DNA of 64,000 nt, from assembly GCF_032164335.1 (NCBI RefSeq), contig NZ_CP134152.1:3348001-3412000 (forward strand). The letters are read 5' to 3'. Each line of letters begins with the position of its first letter. Within the stretch, counting starts at the first letter, position 1. The stretch comes from Winslowiella toletana (GTDB lineage: Bacteria; Pseudomonadota; Gammaproteobacteria; Enterobacterales; Enterobacteriaceae). The position numbers were made by a program, and so were the translations under genes. This document shows, one piece after another, positions 40,210 to 50,257 of the stretch. The notes beneath the pieces are model-generated. The model had not been told where the DNA came from, did no database searches, and saw only the letters and a list, made by a program, of their open reading frames with translations.

Positions 40210-40506
40210 TTAGCGCAGGCCGAGCTGGAAGATCATGGTCTCCGCCTGGCAGCTAAAGATAAAATCAATATCAAGACGAACGCCGTCACGCTCTTCGCTA
40301 AAGCGGGCATTAATCTCACAAGGCTCTGACTCAACCGCACGCGCTTTTTCGCTCAGGGTAGCCAGCATCGCCTCAGCCGCTGCACGATCGCTAAATAGCT
40401 GGCTGTAGGACGCAGTGCAGTCGGTATTATCCATAATGGTGCCAACATCAACACAGCAGCAGGCGGCTGTTTCATTAGCGCTACATTTATTAATTGCGTT
40501 AGTCAT
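40210..40506 (-). CDS. yfcZ: YfcZ/YiiS family protein
   Basis: 98-aa small conserved protein of unknown function, Cys-rich near the N-terminus (CSANETAACCCVDVGTIMDN) and close to E. coli YfcZ to the last residues FQLGLR. I use the ATG at 40506, which has GAGGAG eight bases upstream; an ATG at 40524 is in frame. Lies between fadI and fadL. Confidence 0.88.
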   Translation of the reverse strand: MTNAINKCSANETAACCCVDVGTIMDNTDCTASYSQLFSDRAAAEAMLATLSEKARAVESEPCEINARFSEERDGVRLDIDFIFSCQAETMIFQLGLR

Positions 40507-40616
40507 TATTCTCTCCTCAATCATGCCACCCCAGCGGCAAGAAAATTAATTCACTATGCAATAGTTTACTCCTGCCTTATTACCGCAACCAGATTTAGTC
40601 GACCTGAAGCGCGTAC

Positions 40617-40632
40617 AGTGACGAATATCACA
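40617..40632. promoter_or_regulatory. Candidate CRP site in the yfcZ-fadL gap
   Basis: AGTGACGAATATCACA fits the TGTGA-N6-TCACA pattern with one mismatch. It lies in the 375-base divergent gap (40507-40881), which holds no gene I can support; catabolite control of fadL or yfcZ is possible. Confidence 0.5.
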
Positions 40633-40779
40633 GATAAATTTGATCCATGACAAATCTGAATGTTTACGAAGATTTCAATCGTCCCTTTTTTGTTAAGCAG
40701 ATCTTATTTCACACATCATTTTGACAATATCTTGAAAACAAGATTGCAACATATATACCTGTCAGCCCTATACTTGGCG

Positions 40780-40796
40780 CACTGGTCTGATTTGTT
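40780..40796. promoter_or_regulatory. Candidate FadR site upstream of fadL
   Basis: CACTGGTCTGATTTGTT has one good half (ACTGGTCNGA) of the FadR consensus and a weaker second half. It lies about 85 bases before the fadL ATG, where E. coli fadL also has FadR sites. Confidence 0.55.
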
Positions 40797-40881
40797 AACA
40801 GACTGTCAGTCCCTACAATCCGCGATCCTTGTTACGCTTCGTAACAGAGTTTAATAAAAATCAGATAATGAGGTTGTGGTC

Positions 40882-42159
40882 ATGAACCATAAGAACCTGT
40901 TTGCAAAGTCAGCTGTGGCAGCTGCAGTAGCATTAGTCTCTTCTCAGGTGTATGCAGCGGGCTTTCAGCTCAATGAATTCTCCTCGATTGGTTTAGGTCG
41001 CGCATATTCTGGCGAAGGTGCGATGGGAGATACTGCAGCCTCAGCCAGCCGTAACCCGGCAACCATGGCACTAATGAATCGTCCAGAATTCTCGATCGGT
41101 GCGGTATTTATCGACCCTGATGTCAATATTGATGGCACCAGCAGTTCAGGCGCCAGTCTGAAAGCCGATAATATTGCGCCAACGCAGTGGGTACCGAATA
41201 TTCACTATGTGCAGCCGATTAACGATCAGTGGTGGGTTGGCGCATCCATTACCAGTAATTACGGCCTGGCAACCGAATTTAATAAAGGCTATGCCGCGGG
41301 CGGTTTCGCCGGTACCACTGACCTGATGACCGGTAACTTTAATATCAGCACCGCTTATCGACTGAATGAACACTTCAGTTTTGGTGTCGGATTTGACGCG
41401 GTTTATGCCAAAGCGAAAATTGAGCGCTACGCCGGTGAAGCAGGCTCACAGCTGGGTCTTGCGCCTGATACCCAGATTGCTCACCTGAAAGGCGATAAAT
41501 GGGGCTACGGCTGGAACGCCGGTATTCTGTATGAAGTGGATGACAAAAACCGCTTTGGCTTTACCTATCGCTCAGAAGTTAAAATCGACTTCGACGGTGA
41601 CTATAAAAGCGATCTGCCATCAGCAATCAACCCGATTGGCGGTCTGCTTGGCCTGCCTTACGGCACCGACGGCAATACCATACCGGGTTCTCTGACGCTG
41701 AACCTGCCGGAAATGTGGGAAGTGTCGGGTTACCATAAAGTCGCACCACAGTGGGCGGTTCACTACAGCCTGGCTTACACCAGCTGGAGCCAGTTCCAGG
41801 AGCTGAAAGCCACCGGTAACAATGGCCAGACGCTTTTCCAGAAAGATGAAGGCTTTAAAGATGCTTACCGCATCGCGCTGGGTACCAGCTACTTCTATGA
41901 CGACAACTGGACTTTCCGTACCGGTATCGCCTTTGATGACAGCCCGGTGCCAGCCGATAAACGCTCAATCTCTATTCCTGACCAGGATCGTCTGTGGTTA
42001 AGCGCCGGTGCTTCCTACGCTATTAACCAGGATGCTTCGGTCGACGTCGGTGTTTCCTATATGCACGGCCAGCACGTAACGGTGAAAGAAGGCCCGTACA
42101 CCTTCGAATCTGAAGGCAAAGCCTGGCTGTATGGCGCTAACCTGAACTACCGCTTCTGA
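40882..42159 (+). CDS. fadL: Long-chain fatty-acid outer-membrane transporter FadL
   Basis: 425-aa beta-barrel that admits long-chain fatty acids through the outer membrane. Signal peptide ([20 protein letters not shown] ... YAAG), then the plug start [20 protein letters not shown]. Ends NYRF, a typical barrel C-terminal Phe. Start at ATG 40882; a GTG two codons earlier is less likely. About 20 residues shorter than E. coli FadL: the surface loop near residues 185-200 ([16 protein letters not shown]) lacks a segment present there. Confidence 0.95.
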   Translation: MNHKNLFAKSAVAAAVALVSSQVYAAGFQLNEFSSIGLGRAYSGEGAMGDTAASASRNPATMALMNRPEFSIGAVFIDPDVNIDGTSSSGASLKADNIAPTQWVPNIHYVQPINDQWWVGASITSNYGLATEFNKGYAAGGFAGTTDLMTGNFNISTAYRLNEHFSFGVGFDAVYAKAKIERYAGEAGSQLGLAPDTQIAHLKGDKWGYGWNAGILYEVDDKNRFGFTYRSEVKIDFDGDYKSDLPSAINPIGGLLGLPYGTDGNTIPGSLTLNLPEMWEVSGYHKVAPQWAVHYSLAYTSWSQFQELKATGNNGQTLFQKDEGFKDAYRIALGTSYFYDDNWTFRTGIAFDDSPVPADKRSISIPDQDRLWLSAGASYAINQDASVDVGVSYMHGQHVTVKEGPYTFESEGKAWLYGANLNYRF

Positions 42160-42174
42160 TTTGAGGCAATACAA

Positions 42175-42202
42175 AAAGGGAGCCGTTATATCGGCTCCCT
42201 TT
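42175..42202. terminator. Bidirectional terminator between fadL and mlaA
   Basis: AAAGGGAGCCG/CGGCTCCCTTT, a perfect 11-bp stem with a 6-base loop, flanked by A residues on one side and T residues on the other. Confidence 0.85.
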
Positions 42203-42240
42203 CTCAAAGTATGCTGTTTGCAGGACGTCGAATAATTGAC

Positions 42241-43002
42241 CTATTGCGAATCGATATCGTCCAGATCGTCCTGAATCGCCGCAGCGTTCGGATTTTCCAT
42301 CGGTCTCAGCTTACCGCCACTTGCCAGGAAGTCATGACGCTGGAAGTAAGCGTTACGCACAAAGGCATAAGGATCGCTGGTATTGCGCAGCATCGCGTCG
42401 GAATCCAGCAGTTGAGCACGTGTCTCTACCCCTTCCAGCACCCATTTGCCTGCCGACATCCAGAAGGTCAGCCAGCTCAATGCCGGATACACGGTATCAA
42501 CATAATCACCGCCATCTTCACGTAGCGTAAAGCCGCCATAGGCCGGTAATTCAACATACGGACCGTAGCCGACACCCCAGGCACCCAGCGTGCCACCAAA
42601 ACGTTGTGGCTCTTCACGCGCCAGTTTCGGGTTAGCCATGCCTGCGACGTCAATAAAGCCGCCCATACCGAGAATGGTATTCAGGAAGAAACGGTTAAAG
42701 TGCACCATACCGCGATACGGGTCACCACGCAGGAAGGAGTTGACCATCGCCGCTGGCTCATCAAGGTTACCGAGGAAGTTTCCCAACCCGGTACGCGCCG
42801 GCGCTGGCACGTAATCTCGCCATGCTACGGCTACAGGGCGCACCACATACGGATCCAACACGTTATAGTTGAAGTTAAACATGGTACGGTTGAAACCTTC
42901 CAGCGGATCGGAACGCCCTTGCGGCTCGTTCGCGTCATTGGAACTGGCACAGCCAACCAGCAGCACACTTGCCAGTGCCAATCCCGTCAGGCGGTAATTC
43001 AT
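42241..43002 (-). CDS. mlaA: Outer-membrane lipoprotein MlaA (VacJ)
   Basis: 253-aa lipoprotein that, with OmpF/OmpC porins, removes phospholipids from the outer leaflet and passes them to MlaC. Lipobox ending at Cys18 (LLVGC). Family core DPLEGFNRTMFNFNYNVLDP and GVGYGPYVELPAYGGFTLRE. Length as in E. coli (251). In E. coli the next gene is yfdC; here the ccm operon lies upstream, with only 23 bases between ccmI and mlaA. Confidence 0.95.
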   Translation of the reverse strand: MNYRLTGLALASVLLVGCASSNDANEPQGRSDPLEGFNRTMFNFNYNVLDPYVVRPVAVAWRDYVPAPARTGLGNFLGNLDEPAAMVNSFLRGDPYRGMVHFNRFFLNTILGMGGFIDVAGMANPKLAREEPQRFGGTLGAWGVGYGPYVELPAYGGFTLREDGGDYVDTVYPALSWLTFWMSAGKWVLEGVETRAQLLDSDAMLRNTSDPYAFVRNAYFQRHDFLASGGKLRPMENPNAAAIQDDLDDIDSQ

Positions 43003-43025
43003 GTTGTTCTCCCTGTACTGATAGA

Positions 43026-44246
43026 TTATCTGGTGCTTTGAACCAGCTGATTAATCTCTACCGCCAGCTGCTGATGACCGTCGAATGGCGTCACAGCGCT
43101 TTCCCCCCGCCAGTCACCCGGCTGAGGATTCGCGCTGCCATCACGCGAGATGCGCACGCGTACTTGCACCTGATGCTGCGCCGAAAGCAGACGCTCGGGC
43201 ATCATGGCATTGCTGTCATCAAGCGTCAGCGATAGTGGAAAATGACTCAGCGGCAGTTTTTTCACCGCCACCGGAACCGGTGAAACACCGTCAGAAACAG
43301 AAATATACAATACTCCGTCTTCATGTAACATTTTTTCTGCCTCTGCCGACAGACTGACGGTAACAGCCAGCTTACTGGATTGCTTGCCGGAATCAGTTTT
43401 CGCCTGCTCGATACTACGCTGAACCCTCTCCACGCGGCGATCGCCCGCCGGAAGCAGTGTCAGTATTTGCTGCCAGAAACTGATGGCGCGATCGTATTGT
43501 TGCTGCTGGAAAGCATTAAATGCCAACAAGCCCAGCACCTGCAGATCGTTTTTATCCGCCTGCAACATCTGTTGCAGCAGCAGTTCGGCTTCACGATTAT
43601 CCTGCGGATCGCTGGAGCGGGTCAGTACTTCAGCGTAGCTGAGTTTAATCCCGGCGTCGTTCGGTGAGAGTTGCAGCGCATGCTGAAATGCCTGGCTGGC
43701 GGTTGTGGCATTATTCAGCACCATGCCAATTCTTCCCAGCATCAGCCAGTCATTAATATTTTGCGGATCGTTTTGCAGCTCGCTCCGAATGCCGAGGCCG
43801 AGACGCGCCAGTTCTTCCATCGTCAGCGGTTTGCCGTTCGGGTCCATTACCCGGGCACGCAGCGCAGGAAGATCGTTATTAATCTGCTGCCAGACCATTA
43901 ACTGTGGCAGGCCGCCGACTTTAAAATAGAGCCCAAGGCTGACAATAAAAATCACCAGCACGCCCGGCAGCAATACCCAACGACTGACGCTGCGCGACTG
44001 CGCCTGCTGGCCAGCCGGAATATCAGTCAGCAGCGTTTGCTGTAACTCGCGCACCATTTCAGGTCGTTCTGCCACCACGCCCTGCGCTTCATCCTGTTCC
44101 AGCTCCTGTAAACGCTGATGATAAAACGCTTTATTCAGGGTATCGCGATCGTCGGCGCTGGCATTACGGCTGCGCCAGCCAGCAATCAGCAGTAATGCAC
44201 TGGCCGCCAACAACAACCCGCCAAGGGTTAGCCAAAACACGCTCAT
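43026..44246 (-). CDS. ccmI: Cytochrome c maturation protein CcmI (CycH)
   Basis: 406-aa apocytochrome c chaperone. Two N-terminal transmembrane helices (about 4-24 and about 90-110) with a cytoplasmic leucine-zipper-like stretch between them, then a periplasmic TPR region (about 150-300). In E. coli this part is fused to CcmH; here it is a separate gene overlapping ccmH by 4 bases. Last gene of the ccm operon. Confidence 0.9.
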   Translation of the reverse strand: MSVFWLTLGGLLLAASALLLIAGWRSRNASADDRDTLNKAFYHQRLQELEQDEAQGVVAERPEMVRELQQTLLTDIPAGQQAQSRSVSRWVLLPGVLVIFIVSLGLYFKVGGLPQLMVWQQINNDLPALRARVMDPNGKPLTMEELARLGLGIRSELQNDPQNINDWLMLGRIGMVLNNATTASQAFQHALQLSPNDAGIKLSYAEVLTRSSDPQDNREAELLLQQMLQADKNDLQVLGLLAFNAFQQQQYDRAISFWQQILTLLPAGDRRVERVQRSIEQAKTDSGKQSSKLAVTVSLSAEAEKMLHEDGVLYISVSDGVSPVPVAVKKLPLSHFPLSLTLDDSNAMMPERLLSAQHQVQVRVRISRDGSANPQPGDWRGESAVTPFDGHQQLAVEINQLVQSTR

Positions 44247-44710
44247 GGTTGCTTCCTGTTATTCTTCAATAGCTCATCAAGACGCTGCTGATCGGCGGCA
44301 TCGAATCGCTGCTGTTGCTGCGACGGCTGACGCTTTCTGCTTCGCAGGATAATCACTAAGGCCCCCATCACCACAAACAGCGCCGGGCCCGCCCAGAGAA
44401 TCAGCGTGGACAGCGTCAGCGGCGGCTGATAAGTCACAAAATGACCGTAGCGCGCCACCATATAATCGGTGATCTGCTGTTTACTCTGCCCCTGCTTCGT
44501 CAGCTGATAAACTTTCAGGCGCATATCGGCGGCAATCATCGCGTTGGAATCAGCAATACTGTTGTTCTGACATTTTGGGCAGCGCAGCGATTCCGTCAAC
44601 TCGCGGTACTGCTGTTCTTGCTGCGGCGAATCAAATTGCCAGGTATCGATGGCGGCAAACGCGCTGAAACTCAACAGCATTCCCACCAGCAGTGTCATCA
44701 GCGATCTCAC
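44243..44710 (-). CDS. ccmH: Cytochrome c maturation protein CcmH
   Basis: 155-aa membrane-anchored thioredoxin-like reductase that keeps apocytochrome CXXCH thiols reduced. Signal peptide MRSLMTLLVGMLLSFSAFA, redox motif LRCPKCQNNSIADSNA (Cys44-x2-Cys47), and a C-terminal helix (LILWAGPALFVVMGALVIIL). It ends after this helix, without the CcmI extension seen in E. coli CcmH. Confidence 0.93.
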   Translation of the reverse strand: MRSLMTLLVGMLLSFSAFAAIDTWQFDSPQQEQQYRELTESLRCPKCQNNSIADSNAMIAADMRLKVYQLTKQGQSKQQITDYMVARYGHFVTYQPPLTLSTLILWAGPALFVVMGALVIILRSRKRQPSQQQQRFDAADQQRLDELLKNNRKQP

Positions 44711-45264
44711 GAAGCGGACTCCTGACTGTATTTATCCCACAGCGGTTTCACTTCCTGCTGCCAGACGCGCTCATTCATATCACCGGCGTGGCGATAACGG
44801 ATAATGCCGTTGCCGTCGATCAGGAAGGTTTCTGGCGCGCCATAGACGCCCAAATCCAGTCCCAGCATGCCGTCGCCGTCATACAGACTCAACGCATAGG
44901 GATTACCCAGCGTATTCAGCCAGTTCACTGCTTTATTGCGATCGTCTTTATAGTTCAGCCCGACGACCCGAATACCCTGCCGGGCCAGCGAGTTAAGATA
45001 CTGATGTTCAGCACGACAGGTCGGACACCAGGTGGCCCAGACATTCAGCAAAATCGGCTTGCCATCGTTCAGTACGGCCTGATCGTAAGTCTTACCGGGC
45101 TGATCCAGCGACTCCAGCTTAAATACTGGTACCGGTTTGCCAATTAATGCCGACTCCAGCAGCGTAGGATCTTCACCATCGGCATTGCGCGACAGCTGAG
45201 ACAACAGCGCCGCTGCCAGTAGCAGAAACAGAATTAGCGGAATAAAAAGAATCTTCTTGTTCAT
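44707..45264 (-). CDS. ccmG: Thiol:disulfide interchange protein CcmG (DsbE)
   Basis: 185-aa thioredoxin-fold protein tethered by an N-terminal helix (ILFIPLILFLLLAAALLS). Active site WATWCPTCRAEH in the periplasm. It passes reductant from DsbD to CcmH/apocytochrome c. Overlaps ccmF and ccmH by 4 bases each. Confidence 0.95.
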   Translation of the reverse strand: MNKKILFIPLILFLLLAAALLSQLSRNADGEDPTLLESALIGKPVPVFKLESLDQPGKTYDQAVLNDGKPILLNVWATWCPTCRAEHQYLNSLARQGIRVVGLNYKDDRNKAVNWLNTLGNPYALSLYDGDGMLGLDLGVYGAPETFLIDGNGIIRYRHAGDMNERVWQQEVKPLWDKYSQESAS

Positions 45265-47216
45265 GCGGGCTCCTGCTGAACTTTATTACGCGAGCGATAG
45301 CGCGGATCGAGCAGACAAAGAATGCCGCCTAATGCCATAAACAGGCCACCGAACCAAATCCAGCGCACAAACGGCTTAAAGTAAATGCGCACTGCCCATG
45401 AGTTGTCGCCCAGCTCTTCACCGAGCGCCGCATAGAGATCGCGGGTTAATCCACCGTCAATGGCCGCTTCGGTCATCATTGAACGGGTCACACTGTAAAA
45501 CCGTTTTTCCGCATGCAGCGTCGCTTCATGTTTACCATTGCGGGTGACGTCAATCAGCGCCACGCCGCCGCTGTAATTCGGGCCATTCAGCTGGCGCACA
45601 TCGCGGAAAACAAAGTGATAGTTATCAATATCAACGCTGTCGCCAGCTTTCATCCGCACGTCGCGCTCGACGCTATAATTCTGACTAAAGGCGATGCCAA
45701 TTACCGTTACCGCAACGCCAAGGTGGCCCAGAACCATGCCCCAGTGGCTGCGCGACAGCTTAGTTAAACCTTTAAAGAAGCTATGGCGATGGGTGGCACG
45801 CTCATGCAACTCCATCAGCGTCAGAATAATCACCCACAGCGCCATCATCAGCCCCACCACCGTCATCGCTTCAATACGGTCCTGCATCAGCCACGGCAGC
45901 AGCACCGATAACGCCAGCGTTGCCACCAGCGCCAGCGCCAGCCGTTTCCACAGTTTTTGCGGCTCGTCACGACGCCAGCGGACCAGCGGCCCGATGCCGA
46001 GCATCAGCGCCAGCGGAGCCATCAGCCAGCTGAACATGGTATTAAAGAAGGGTTCACCGATAGAAATCGTGCCGAGGCCCAGCTGCTTATGCACCAGCGG
46101 CAGTAGCGTTCCCAGCAACACCACCAGCATGGCGGCGACCAGTAACACATTGTTGCCCAACAGAAACGACTCGCGCGACCAAAGCTCGTTCAGCACCCGA
46201 CCGCGCACCTTCCCGCCCTTCACCGCGTACAGCAGCAGCGAACCGCCGATTACAATCACCAGGAAGGCGAGAATAAACATGCCGCGCGCCGGATCGGAGG
46301 CAAAAGAGTGCACCGAAACCAGTACGCCGGAACGAACAAGGAACGTGCCCAGCAGGCTAAGCGAGAACGCGCTAATTGCCAGCAATACCGTCCAGGCTTT
46401 AAAAGTGCCGCGCTTTTCCGTCACCGCCAGTGAGTGAATCAGTGCAGTACCAGCCAGCCACGGCATAAATGAAGCGTTTTCAACCGGATCCCAGAACCAC
46501 CAGCCGCCCCAGCCCAGTTCATAGTAAGCCCAGGCCGAGCCCAGCACGATACCAATGGTCAGAAACACCCACGCGGCGGTAGTCCACGGACGCGACCAGC
46601 GCGCCCACGCGGTATCCAGCCGACCCGCCATCAGCGAAGCAATCGCAAACGCAAACGCCACCGAAAATCCGACATAGCCCATATACAGCAGCGGCGGATG
46701 GAAAATCAGCCCGATATCCTGCAGCATCGGATTCAGATCATTACCATCAATCGGAATATCCGGCAGCGTGCGGGTAAACGGATTGGATGTCAGAGTGATA
46801 AACAGCAGAAAACCGAGGTTAATCATTCCCATCACTGCCAGCACGCGGGCAATGGAATCCAGCGGCATACCGCGACTCAACAGCGCCACCAGTAGCGTCC
46901 AGCAACTTAACAGCAGCACCCACAGCAGCAGCGAACCTTCATGCGCACCCCAGGTGGCGGCAATACGGTAGTAAACCGGCAACAGGGTGTTGGAGTTGGT
47001 CGCTACATAAGCCACGCTGAAATCATTGACGATAAAAGCATGAACCAGTATCGCGAAGGCGGCGGCAATACAGAAAAACAGCCCGTAAGTCAGCGGGCGC
47101 GCCAGCGCCATCAGCCGCGCATCCTGACGCGATGCGCCCCACAGCGGATAGATACTCAGCAGCAGCGAAAGTGCCAGCGCCAGACAAAGCAGAAAACTGC
47201 CAATTTCAGGGATCAT
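45261..47216 (-). CDS. ccmF: Heme lyase subunit CcmF
   Basis: 651-aa integral membrane protein with about fifteen helices; with CcmH/I it ligates heme from holo-CcmE to apocytochrome c. The tryptophan-rich WWD domain is [20 protein letters not shown] (about 230-250); histidines flanking it are conserved heme ligands in the family. Length as E. coli CcmF. Confidence 0.96.
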   Translation of the reverse strand: MIPEIGSFLLCLALALSLLLSIYPLWGASRQDARLMALARPLTYGLFFCIAAAFAILVHAFIVNDFSVAYVATNSNTLLPVYYRIAATWGAHEGSLLLWVLLLSCWTLLVALLSRGMPLDSIARVLAVMGMINLGFLLFITLTSNPFTRTLPDIPIDGNDLNPMLQDIGLIFHPPLLYMGYVGFSVAFAFAIASLMAGRLDTAWARWSRPWTTAAWVFLTIGIVLGSAWAYYELGWGGWWFWDPVENASFMPWLAGTALIHSLAVTEKRGTFKAWTVLLAISAFSLSLLGTFLVRSGVLVSVHSFASDPARGMFILAFLVIVIGGSLLLYAVKGGKVRGRVLNELWSRESFLLGNNVLLVAAMLVVLLGTLLPLVHKQLGLGTISIGEPFFNTMFSWLMAPLALMLGIGPLVRWRRDEPQKLWKRLALALVATLALSVLLPWLMQDRIEAMTVVGLMMALWVIILTLMELHERATHRHSFFKGLTKLSRSHWGMVLGHLGVAVTVIGIAFSQNYSVERDVRMKAGDSVDIDNYHFVFRDVRQLNGPNYSGGVALIDVTRNGKHEATLHAEKRFYSVTRSMMTEAAIDGGLTRDLYAALGEELGDNSWAVRIYFKPFVRWIWFGGLFMALGGILCLLDPRYRSRNKVQQEPA

Positions 47217-47701
47217 GACTGACCACCTTGTGCTGGCTGATAGGCATCTGCAGGACGCTGGTGATTCTGCTTCATCGCGTCTTCAATTTCCGGCGGAGTG
47301 TATTTTTCATCATGCTTAGCCAGCACTTCTTTGGCATTGATCTGGTTGCCTGATTCCAGCACGCCCTGAGCCACTACCCCCTGCCCTTCACGGAACAGAT
47401 CTGGCAAAATGCCTTCGTAACTGACGCTGACTACCCCGTTGGCGTCATACAGTTTGAAAGAGACACGCAGCGTCTGCGGGTCACGCTTTACACTGCCCGG
47501 CATCACCATGCCGCCAACGCGCAGGCGCTGACCGGGTTCAGGTTTTTCCTGCGCCGCACCTTTGCCATTAATAATTTCACTGGGTGTATAAAACAGGTCA
47601 ATATTCGATCGCAGGGCGTACATTACCAGCGCGGTCGCCAGACCAAGGCCAATCAGTATCGCCAGTATCAGATACAGGCGATTCTTACGACGGGTATTCA
47701 C
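47213..47701 (-). CDS. ccmE: Periplasmic heme chaperone CcmE
   Basis: 162-aa heme carrier. N-terminal anchor helix ([20 protein letters not shown]), OB-fold domain, and the heme-binding motif [13 protein letters not shown], in which the His binds heme covalently. Overlaps ccmF by 4 bases and starts two bases after ccmD. Confidence 0.95.
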   Translation of the reverse strand: MNTRRKNRLYLILAILIGLGLATALVMYALRSNIDLFYTPSEIINGKGAAQEKPEPGQRLRVGGMVMPGSVKRDPQTLRVSFKLYDANGVVSVSYEGILPDLFREGQGVVAQGVLESGNQINAKEVLAKHDEKYTPPEIEDAMKQNHQRPADAYQPAQGGQS

Positions 47702-47703
47702 TG

Positions 47704-47931
47704 TTACTCTCCTGCCGCTTCAGTGACGGCTTTTTTTGTTTTTGCCGCACGGATACGACGTTCGCGTGACTGGCGCTGGCGGATTTCAGCCAGCAACCGA
47801 CGGCGTTGCAGCACGCTGTGAATAAGCAGCGCGATCAGCGGGATCACGGTGAAACAGACGGCCAGCCAGACATAAAAGGCATAGCCGCCCATGGCGAAGA
47901 ATGCTTGCCAGGATGAGAAAGCCGGCGTCAT
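47704..47931 (-). CDS. ccmD: Heme exporter accessory protein CcmD
   Basis: 75-aa single-span protein ([20 protein letters not shown]) with a basic cytoplasmic tail; needed to release holo-CcmE from the CcmABC complex. The start at 47931 ([16 protein letters not shown]) fits the family and gives a 4-base ATGA overlap with ccmC. Confidence 0.92.
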   Translation of the reverse strand: MTPAFSSWQAFFAMGGYAFYVWLAVCFTVIPLIALLIHSVLQRRRLLAEIRQRQSRERRIRAAKTKKAVTEAAGE

Positions 47932-48671
47932 GCTTTGCGCCCTCCCTTTGCCGCCACGTCTGCCACCCATGGACGGTGGCGTTCGGTCAGCAGTAACAGA
48001 TTACGCAAGCGCATCAGCGTCAGGGCAATAAACACCAGCAGATAACCGAGAATCGACCAGCGCAGCGGGGTGCGCATACTTGGCGCAATGGCCTGTTGCA
48101 GCACGCCGGAAGACCCCTGATGCAGAGTATTCCACCACTGAACCGAGTAATGAATAATCGGGATATTTACCACCCCGACCAGGATAAGTATCCCGGCGGC
48201 GCGCCCGGCCACGCGGCGATCCTCAAAGGAGCTGTAAAGCGCTATCACGCCCATATAAAGGAACAGCAGCACCAGCTCGGAAGTCAGTCGCGCATCCCAG
48301 ATCCACCAGGTTCCCCACATCGGTTTACCCCAGGCGGAACCGGTTACCAGTGCAATAAAGGTAAACACCGCACCAACCGGTGCCATCGCCGCCGCTGCCA
48401 AATCGGCGGTTTTGATCTGCCACACCAGCCCAACAAACGCCGCGATAGCCATTGAGGCATAAATACCCATCGACCACATGGCGGCCGGCACGTGAATATA
48501 GATAATGCGATAGCTGTCACCCTGCTGATAATCCGCCGGTGCGAAGCCGAAGCCCCATATCCAACCGAGCAGCAGGGATGCCAGACCAGCAAGGGTAAAC
48601 CAGGGCACCAGTCGCCCACATAACTGATAAAGCCGCTCCGGCTTCGCCAGCTGATGTAACCACTTCCACAT
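47928..48671 (-). CDS. ccmC: Heme-handling membrane protein CcmC
   Basis: 247-aa protein with six helices that loads heme onto CcmE. WWD domain MWGTWWIWDARLTSELVLLF near residues 125-144 with flanking histidines (YIHVPAAMWSMG, IHYSVQWWNTLHQG). Begins 59 bases after ccmB, the only sizeable gap in the operon. Confidence 0.95.
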   Translation of the reverse strand: MWKWLHQLAKPERLYQLCGRLVPWFTLAGLASLLLGWIWGFGFAPADYQQGDSYRIIYIHVPAAMWSMGIYASMAIAAFVGLVWQIKTADLAAAAMAPVGAVFTFIALVTGSAWGKPMWGTWWIWDARLTSELVLLFLYMGVIALYSSFEDRRVAGRAAGILILVGVVNIPIIHYSVQWWNTLHQGSSGVLQQAIAPSMRTPLRWSILGYLLVFIALTLMRLRNLLLLTERHRPWVADVAAKGGRKA

Positions 48672-48730
48672 GTTTAATTGCTCACAATAAAATAAAAAAA
48701 GTTGTCGTTATTATCATGCTGCGACAGCCG

Positions 48731-49393
48731 TTAATGCAGGCTGATGCGCAGTGCTGCCGCCGTGGCAAATGGAGCCAGCGTGGCGCTGCCAACCATCATC
48801 GCGCCGAGGATCGCCAGATAACCGTCAATCGCTAATCCCTGACCGGCGGCATCAATTGCCGCACTGGCAAAAATCAGTACCGGAATCGCCAGAGGCAACA
48901 CCAGCAAACTTAACAACACGCCACCGCGGCGCAGTCCAACCGTCAGCGCCACGCCAATCGCGCCGAGAAAACTCAAGGTTGGCGTGCCCAGTAACAGCGT
49001 CAGCGCCATCGCGCGCCAGCTGGCAAAATCCAGCGACAGCAGCAGGGCCGCCAGAGGCGACAGCAGCAGCAGCGGTAAACCGGTGATCAGCCAGTGCGCG
49101 ATAACCTTGCCGAGCACGGTAATCGCCAGCGGCGTTGGCAACAGCAACAATTGCTCCAGCGAGCCATCCATAAAGTCGTCGCGAAACAGTCGCTCCAGCG
49201 CTAACAGTGAAGAAAGCAATGCGGCAACCCAGACGATGCCGGGGGCAATACGCGCCAGCAGCTGAGGCTCCGGCCCAACGCCGAGTGGAAACAGGGTGAT
49301 GACAATCAGGAAAAACCACAGGGGATTGACGATCTCAGCACCACTGCGAAAGGCGATTTGCAGCTCGCGCTTTATTACCCGCCACAGCATCAC
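48731..49393 (-). CDS. ccmB: Heme exporter permease CcmB
   Basis: 220-aa permease with six helices, membrane partner of the CcmA ATPase in the CcmABCD complex. N-terminal [20 protein letters not shown] and [20 protein letters not shown] are family hallmarks. Overlaps ccmA by 4 bases. Confidence 0.94.
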   Translation of the reverse strand: MMLWRVIKRELQIAFRSGAEIVNPLWFFLIVITLFPLGVGPEPQLLARIAPGIVWVAALLSSLLALERLFRDDFMDGSLEQLLLLPTPLAITVLGKVIAHWLITGLPLLLLSPLAALLLSLDFASWRAMALTLLLGTPTLSFLGAIGVALTVGLRRGGVLLSLLVLPLAIPVLIFASAAIDAAGQGLAIDGYLAILGAMMVGSATLAPFATAAALRISLH

Positions 49394-50007
49394 ACCGCCT
49401 CCGCAGCGGTCAGCTGAATTTTGCGCACCGTCTGAAACGCATCGGGCAGATCCTGGTGCGTGGTTAAAATCACCGCCCCACCCTGCTGCGCATGCTGTGA
49501 AAAGAGAGACATCAGTTTTTCTACGCCTGATTTATCGATAGCCGTCAGTGGCTCATCAAGAATCCATAATTTGGCGCGACTCAACCATAAACGTGCCAGC
49601 GCTACACGCCGCTGCTGTCCGGCGGAAAGCTGAGCCACCGCCAGCTCTTCAAATCCGAGCAAGTCTACTGCTTCCAGCGCGGCAAACAGTTGATCTTCAT
49701 CGCAGCCGGCATGATAAAAGGCAAGATTTTCCAGCGGGGTTAATACCGCTTTAACTCCCGGCTGATGGCCGAGATAGAGTAATTCGCTATGCCACCGATC
49801 GCGCTGCTGGCGAATATCCTGCTGATGCCACAGCACCTCACCGCTTTCCGGCCGGCTAAGCCCAGCCAGCAAACGCAGCAACGACGTTTTACCGGCTCCG
49901 TTCGGTCCTTCGATCTGCACGATATCGCCTGCTGAAACCAGAAAACTCAGGTCGCTAAACAGAAATCGTTCATCGCGGATACATGTCAGATTTTTAGCTT
50001 CCAGCAT
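49390..50007 (-). CDS. ccmA: Heme exporter ATPase CcmA
   Basis: About 205-aa ABC ATPase. Walker [10 protein letters not shown], signature [20 protein letters not shown], Walker [13 protein letters not shown]. The ATG at 50007 aligns with the family start MLEA; a GTG at 50022 is in frame and neither has a clear SD. First gene of ccmABCDEFGHI. An AT-rich -10-like stretch lies upstream near 50030-50050. Confidence 0.93.
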   Translation of the reverse strand: MLEAKNLTCIRDERFLFSDLSFLVSAGDIVQIEGPNGAGKTSLLRLLAGLSRPESGEVLWHQQDIRQQRDRWHSELLYLGHQPGVKAVLTPLENLAFYHAGCDEDQLFAALEAVDLLGFEELAVAQLSAGQQRRVALARLWLSRAKLWILDEPLTAIDKSGVEKLMSLFSQHAQQGGAVILTTHQDLPDAFQTVRKIQLTAAEAV

Positions 50008-50190
50008 CGGGGAGAGAGTCACACAGAATAATTAAGATCAGAATAATAACATAAGGGAGCATTACTTCGCAGCCCGATCGCCCTTATTGACCCTGGCGTT
50101 ATGATGGATATGCCATCAATTGCACCTTTTATTGCTTAAAAATAACCCAAAGTTAAAGCTTTGTTACCCTTCTTATAACTTAAGGTTACA

Positions 50191-50209
50191 TTTTATCACG
50201 GTGATAAAA
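50191..50209. promoter_or_regulatory. Perfect 19-base palindrome before yfdC
   Basis: TTTTATCAC-G-GTGATAAAA, nine-base arms with a single central base, 49 bases upstream of the yfdC ATG in the divergent ccmA/yfdC gap. It looks like an operator; I do not recognise the regulator. Confidence 0.5.
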
Positions 50210-50257
50210 ACCCACTACGCTTAAAGAGCGTAACGTCAGCTATCACCGAGGAAAATC

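Noticed and set aside
40660..40854. 64-codon frame in the yfcZ-fadL gap
   Set aside because: No SD, no recognisable sequence, and it overlaps the FadR-like and promoter region of fadL.
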